Assembly: GCA_016780605.1 (NCBI GenBank)
Contig: JADHLS010000196.1
Coordinates: forward strand, 1-8,423
Origin: Reyranella sp.
Lineage (GTDB): Bacteria > Pseudomonadota > Alphaproteobacteria > Reyranellales > Reyranellaceae
Direction of reading: 5' to 3'
Length of the DNA stretch: 8,423 nt
Both the position numbers and the translations under genes were made by a program. The notes under the pieces are model-generated. The model was not told where the DNA came from, made no database searches, and saw nothing but the letters and a program-made list of their open reading frames with translations. Below, one piece after another: positions 5,630 through 8,423 of the stretch; the stretch's first letter is position 1, and every line of letters begins with the position of its first letter.

Positions 5630-7896
5630 TGACTATCCGGACGGGCGATCAGCCGGTGGCGCACCCGGGAGGCGAAGGCCAGGTGTTCCCTTGCACGCTG
5701 ATGCAGGAGCGCCTGTGGTCGCGGGCCCGCTCGAACCGCCCCCACGGCCTCAACGTCGCCATGCGCTGGCTGGTGATCGGCCGGCTGACCCAGGACGTCG
5801 CGCATCGCGCGCTGCAGGCGCTGGTCGACCGCCACGAGATCCTGCGCACCTACCTGTGCGAGATCGACGGCGTGCCCAAGCAGGTGATCCTGCAGCGCTG
5901 CCCGGTAAAGCTGCGCAGCATCGACCTGACGGCGCTCGGCGCCGAGGCGGCGATGGCCCGGGCCGAGGAGATCGCGCGAGGTGAGGCGACCGATCCGATT
6001 GACCTTGGCGAGGCCCCGTTGTTCCGCGCCGGCCTGCTTCGCCTCGCCCCCGACCGTAGCATCCTGCTTATCACCTTCCACGCGGCGATCGCCGACGGCT
6101 GGTCGATCGGCCTTTTGCTGGCAGAGTTTCTCGCGACGGCTACGGCGATCGAGCGCGGAGCCACCGGAAGCGGCGGCGAGCCCGAGTTGCAGGTCGCAGA
6201 CTACGCCCTTTGGGAACGCGAGCTGCTCGCGAGTGGGGCCCTGGAGGAGTCACGGCGGTACTGGCAGGGCAAGCTTAGAGGCGTCGTCGGCACCCGGGTG
6301 CCGGGCGATCACCCTCCGGTCGGACGCGGCGGCAGCCGTGGCGAGATCCTCTCCCTGCTGCTCCCGGCCGAGCTCAGCCGTTCCCTCGACTCCTTTGCCA
6401 GCCGCCACGGTTTCACACTCTACACACTCGCCGTCGCCGCCCTGGCGCTGCTGCTCAATCGCGTGACCCGCGAAGCCAAGATCGTGATCGGATCGCAAGT
6501 CGCCCATCGCGAGGAGCCGTCCGCCGAACTGCTGGTGGGTCCAACCGTCAACTTGATCACCCTTTGCCTGCCGGTCGACAGCCAGGCATCGCTGCTTACC
6601 CTAGCGCGGCTCGCGGCGGACGAGGTGCAGGAATCGCTTCTTCACCAGAACCTGCCGTTCGAGTCGGTCCTGGCCTCGCTACCCGACGGTGCCGACCAGC
6701 GCCTGCATGCCGTCAATCTCGTCGTCCATCGCTCCTACTCGGGCACGACGGAGACCGCGCAGGCGCGGAGCAGCTTCAACCTCGTCTCGCTTCCCTCCTT
6801 CTCGTCAGGCACGCAATGGGATCTCACCTTCTTCCTGATCTGGCGCGACGAGGGCTGGCGACTCGCCATTGAGGCCGACAGCGACCTTTACGACGCGAGT
6901 ACGGTCCAGGCGCTGCTGGAGGGGTGGCGGACCTGCCTGGAAGCACTGGTGAGCTCACCCAATCTGGCCCCGGTTGACTGTCCGGCGCTGCACAGCATCA
7001 CGCCGCGCGCCGCGTCGGCGACGACCATCGAGGCCCCGGCACTCCAGGTCGGCAGCGATCGCGAGCCAATCCCTGTCCATGATCCGGTGCGCCAAGTCGC
7101 CTGCTTCCACGAGGATGGCGCGCGCACGCCGATGATCGCGATCAACAATCGGTCCGTCTATTACCAGCTTGCCCGGGCACTGGGTGCGGACCGGCCGTTC
7201 ATCGACATCCAGACCTACCACCCCGACGGCCCGCTCGACCTGTCGGGCTACAGCTTCGACGATTTCGCGACCTACGCGGTGAGACTGATCCGTTGGGCAA
7301 GGCCCACGGGCCCCTATCTCCTGGGCGGCCACTGCGTCTACGGCGCGCTGGCATTCGAGGCCGCACGGCAGCTTCAGCGCATGGGTGAGAAGATCGAGCT
7401 CGTCTGCCTGTTCGACACCTGGGCACCCGGCTATCGCGAATCGATGTCGCCCAGCAACCAGAAGCGGCGCGCACGTCAGCTGCGCACCCGCCATCGGCTC
7501 AATCGCATTGAGCAATACCGCAAGGGTGAGATCGGCCTGAAGGATCTCGCCTGGCTGCCGGTTCTGCGCCGCCTTGGCTACCAGACACCGGCTGCCGAGC
7601 CGACCGAAGCGGATCTGTTCGCCGGGCGCTGGTTCGACGATCACCTCCGCGATGCGGCGGCGCGTCATCGGCCGGCGCCGGCAACCATCGACACCGTCCT
7701 CTTCCGCAGCGCCGAGACGCTGAGCGGGCGGCTGTTCGACGAGCGCATGGGCTGGGGCTCGATCGTGGCCGGCAAGCTCTACCTGACGCACGTCGAGAGC
7801 GCTCACCTCGACATGTTCCAGGAGAAGCCGGCAGCCGACATCGCGTCCTTCCTCGGTCCACTGCTCGCCGGAATCGAAAACACCCGCGGCGGATGA
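5626..7896 (+). CDS. Stand-alone condensation-thioesterase (C-TE) chain-release protein
   Basis: A 756-residue cytoplasmic protein made of an N-terminal condensation-like domain (about 18-435) and a C-terminal type I-like thioesterase of the alpha/beta hydrolase fold (about 488-753). It has no adenylation and no carrier domain, unlike normal terminal modules. It presumably works in trans on the PCP of the preceding megasynthase to release, and possibly cyclise, the product. The C motif reads HAAIADG at residues 152-158, with Ala153 in place of the second, catalytic His of HHxxxDG. The TE elbow reads GGHCVYG, with Cys570 in place of Ser; Asp597 and His727 complete a likely triad. The ATG at 5626 was chosen because it overlaps the upstream stop as ATGA; a second in-frame ATG follows at 5629. 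No clear Shine-Dalgarno is seen, so translation probably depends on coupling. Alternative view: the C domain is catalytically dead and only a docking or gatekeeping scaffold. Confidence 0.96.
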   Translation: MMTIRTGDQPVAHPGGEGQVFPCTLMQERLWSRARSNRPHGLNVAMRWLVIGRLTQDVAHRALQALVDRHEILRTYLCEIDGVPKQVILQRCPVKLRSIDLTALGAEAAMARAEEIARGEATDPIDLGEAPLFRAGLLRLAPDRSILLITFHAAIADGWSIGLLLAEFLATATAIERGATGSGGEPELQVADYALWERELLASGALEESRRYWQGKLRGVVGTRVPGDHPPVGRGGSRGEILSLLLPAELSRSLDSFASRHGFTLYTLAVAALALLLNRVTREAKIVIGSQVAHREEPSAELLVGPTVNLITLCLPVDSQASLLTLARLAADEVQESLLHQNLPFESVLASLPDGADQRLHAVNLVVHRSYSGTTETAQARSSFNLVSLPSFSSGTQWDLTFFLIWRDEGWRLAIEADSDLYDASTVQALLEGWRTCLEALVSSPNLAPVDCPALHSITPRAASATTIEAPALQVGSDREPIPVHDPVRQVACFHEDGARTPMIAINNRSVYYQLARALGADRPFIDIQTYHPDGPLDLSGYSFDDFATYAVRLIRWARPTGPYLLGGHCVYGALAFEAARQLQRMGEKIELVCLFDTWAPGYRESMSPSNQKRRARQLRTRHRLNRIEQYRKGEIGLKDLAWLPVLRRLGYQTPAAEPTEADLFAGRWFDDHLRDAAARHRPAPATIDTVLFRSAETLSGRLFDERMGWGSIVAGKLYLTHVESAHLDMFQEKPAADIASFLGPLLAGIENTRGG
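5683..6945 (+). other. Condensation-like domain with degenerate HHxxxDG (HAAIADG)
   Basis: Condensation-superfamily fold recognised from the opening FPCTLMQERLW, the LVDRHEILRTYL helix, HAAIADGWSIG at 6079-6111, the LVGPTVNLITL segment at the C5 position and HQNLPFESVL near the C6/C7 position. The Asp-Gly of the active-site motif is kept, but the general-base His is Ala (codon 6082-6084). In canonical C domains mutation of this His usually abolishes or strongly reduces peptide-bond formation. The overall fold seems intact, with no stop or frameshift, so the domain is probably kept for another role. Confidence 0.9.
7090..7884 (+). other. Thioesterase domain with Cys nucleophile
   Basis: Alpha/beta hydrolase TE of the NRPS/PKS terminal type. 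Predicted triad: Cys in GGHCVYG (codon 7333-7335), Asp in LFDTW (7414-7416) and His in SAHLDMFQ (7804-7806). The Cys-to-Asp spacing of 27 residues equals the Ser80-Asp107 spacing I recall for the surfactin TE. The elbow is GxCxY rather than GxSxG, so both the nucleophile and the usual final Gly differ. The segment at the usual oxyanion loop (IAINNRSVYYQL, 7135-7170) is shorter than in SrfTE and lacks its Gly/Pro-rich turn. The lid between Asp and His is long and starts with a strongly basic helix (about 7456-7530). Confidence 0.92.
7893..7896 (+). promoter_or_regulatory. ATGA stop-start overlap (translational coupling)
   Basis: A second ATGA junction, between the C-TE gene and the hydrolase gene. 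The preceding bases hold only GGCGG directly against the ATG, too close to be an ordinary Shine-Dalgarno. The repeated arrangement supports one co-transcribed and co-translated unit across the whole window. Confidence 0.85.
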
Positions 7897-8423
7897 CCGC
7901 CTTGCGACTCTCCGCGCTGGCGGGGCTCCTCGTGCTTGCCGGACTGATCGTGCTGGCGGCGGCGTTCGCGCCGCGCCGCCCGTCGCCGACCGGTCCGCAT
8001 GCGGTCGGCCGCATGGAATTGACGCTGCACGGCTCGAACGGCCGCTTGCTGCCGGTTACTGTCTGGTATCCACAAGGATTGGCAGCGCCGGCACCCCTTG
8101 TTATCTATGCCCCGGGCTGGGGCGGCACCCGTACGAGCAGCAGCATCCAGCTCGAGAACCTGGCGAGCCACGGCTTTGTCGTTGTCGGCTGCGACGATGT
8201 TGCAAGCGATCCCGCAACCGATCCCGACCGCGGCGTATCCATCGAGTTGCAGTCCGACGCAGCCCTCCAGGCGACGCTCGAACGGGCCGGTCGACACGTC
8301 GTGCTGCAAGCCAACCGCATCCTCGAAGTCCTGCGGGCGCTCGAGGGCGGACCGGCGTCCGCCCTCGCCGGCCGCCTCGATCTCGGCCGCGTCGGCGCCA
8401 TGGGGTATTCGATGGGTGGCGCC
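7893..8423 (+). CDS. Membrane-anchored or secreted alpha/beta hydrolase, 5' part
   Basis: Open reading frame of 177 codons running off the window end with no stop. The start is the ATG in the ATGA overlap. Residues 5-25 form a hydrophobic segment of Leu, Ala, Val, Ile and Gly followed by APRRP, which fits an uncleaved N-terminal anchor or a signal peptide; the enzyme would then face the periplasm or cell exterior. The body has alpha/beta hydrolase features: VTVWYP, the strand PLVIYAPGWGG giving an oxyanion-type loop, NLASHGFVVVGCDD, and the nucleophile elbow GYSMGGA with Ser at codon 8409-8411 (residue 173). The pattern resembles dienelactone hydrolase or platelet-activating-factor acetylhydrolase-like enzymes. 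The catalytic Asp and His lie beyond the window. Operon position suggests a role in product maturation, deacylation or self-protection, but the substrate cannot be read from sequence. Confidence 0.9.
   Translation, partial: MTALRLSALAGLLVLAGLIVLAAAFAPRRPSPTGPHAVGRMELTLHGSNGRLLPVTVWYPQGLAAPAPLVIYAPGWGGTRTSSSIQLENLASHGFVVVGCDDVASDPATDPDRGVSIELQSDAALQATLERAGRHVVLQANRILEVLRALEGGPASALAGRLDLGRVGAMGYSMGGA

Noticed and set aside
5194..6081. 295-codon minus-strand open frame spanning the first gene junction
   Set aside because: It is antisense to conserved A, PCP and C sequence with no recognisable motif; a composition artefact.
6946..7089. Hidden PCP between the C and TE domains of the second protein
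   Set aside because: The linker is about 50 residues and has no GxDS motif or helical carrier pattern.
6955..7806. 283-codon minus-strand open frame
   Set aside because: It lies wholly antisense to the thioesterase, whose triad is clear on the + strand; no motif in the minus frame.
7897..8423. Non-coding tail at the end of the window
   Set aside because: A continuous reading frame from the ATG at 7893 with a hydrophobic N-terminus and a GYSMGG elbow explains it as a truncated gene.

Overview
The window is an interior slice of a biosynthetic gene cluster from a GC-rich bacterium. The GC-rich third positions, ATGA gene junctions and hybrid PKS-NRPS architecture suit a proteobacterium (perhaps alpha or beta), but the sequence alone does not fix the taxon. 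All genes lie on the + strand, and there is no intergenic space, RNA gene, insertion sequence or CRISPR array.

Layout: (1) 2..5629 is the 3' part of a very large hybrid polyketide synthase / nonribosomal peptide synthetase gene whose 5' end lies before the window. What remains encodes, in order: end of an acyltransferase (AT) - acyl carrier protein (ACP) - PLP-dependent class III aminotransferase (AMT) - condensation (C) - adenylation (A) - peptidyl carrier protein (PCP). This order resembles the AT-ACP-AMT-C-A-PCP parts of iturin/mycosubtilin (ItuA/MycA) and microcystin (McyE) synthetases. (2) 5626..7896 encodes an unusual protein of only a condensation-like domain fused to a thioesterase (C-TE), with no adenylation or carrier domain. 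Its C active-site motif has lost the catalytic His, and the TE nucleophile is Cys instead of Ser. (3) 7893..8423 is the 5' part of a membrane-anchored or secreted alpha/beta hydrolase, cut by the window end. Both junctions are 4-bp ATGA overlaps, so the three genes are almost certainly one translationally coupled operon.

Inferred chemistry: the AT, with a malonyl-type HAFH motif, supplies malonyl-CoA. No reductive domain lies between AT and ACP, so a beta-ketoacyl-ACP is expected. The aminotransferase would convert it to a beta-aminoacyl-ACP, the C domain would join this acyl group to an amino acid loaded by the A domain, and the C-TE protein would act in trans on that PCP to release or cyclise a beta-amino-acyl peptide. 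The A-domain specificity code reads D-V-A-Q-I-A-L-I-Y-K, which I cannot assign confidently.

The most interesting part is the C-TE terminator: a probably non-canonical condensation domain plus a Cys thioesterase that must use a carrier protein on another polypeptide.
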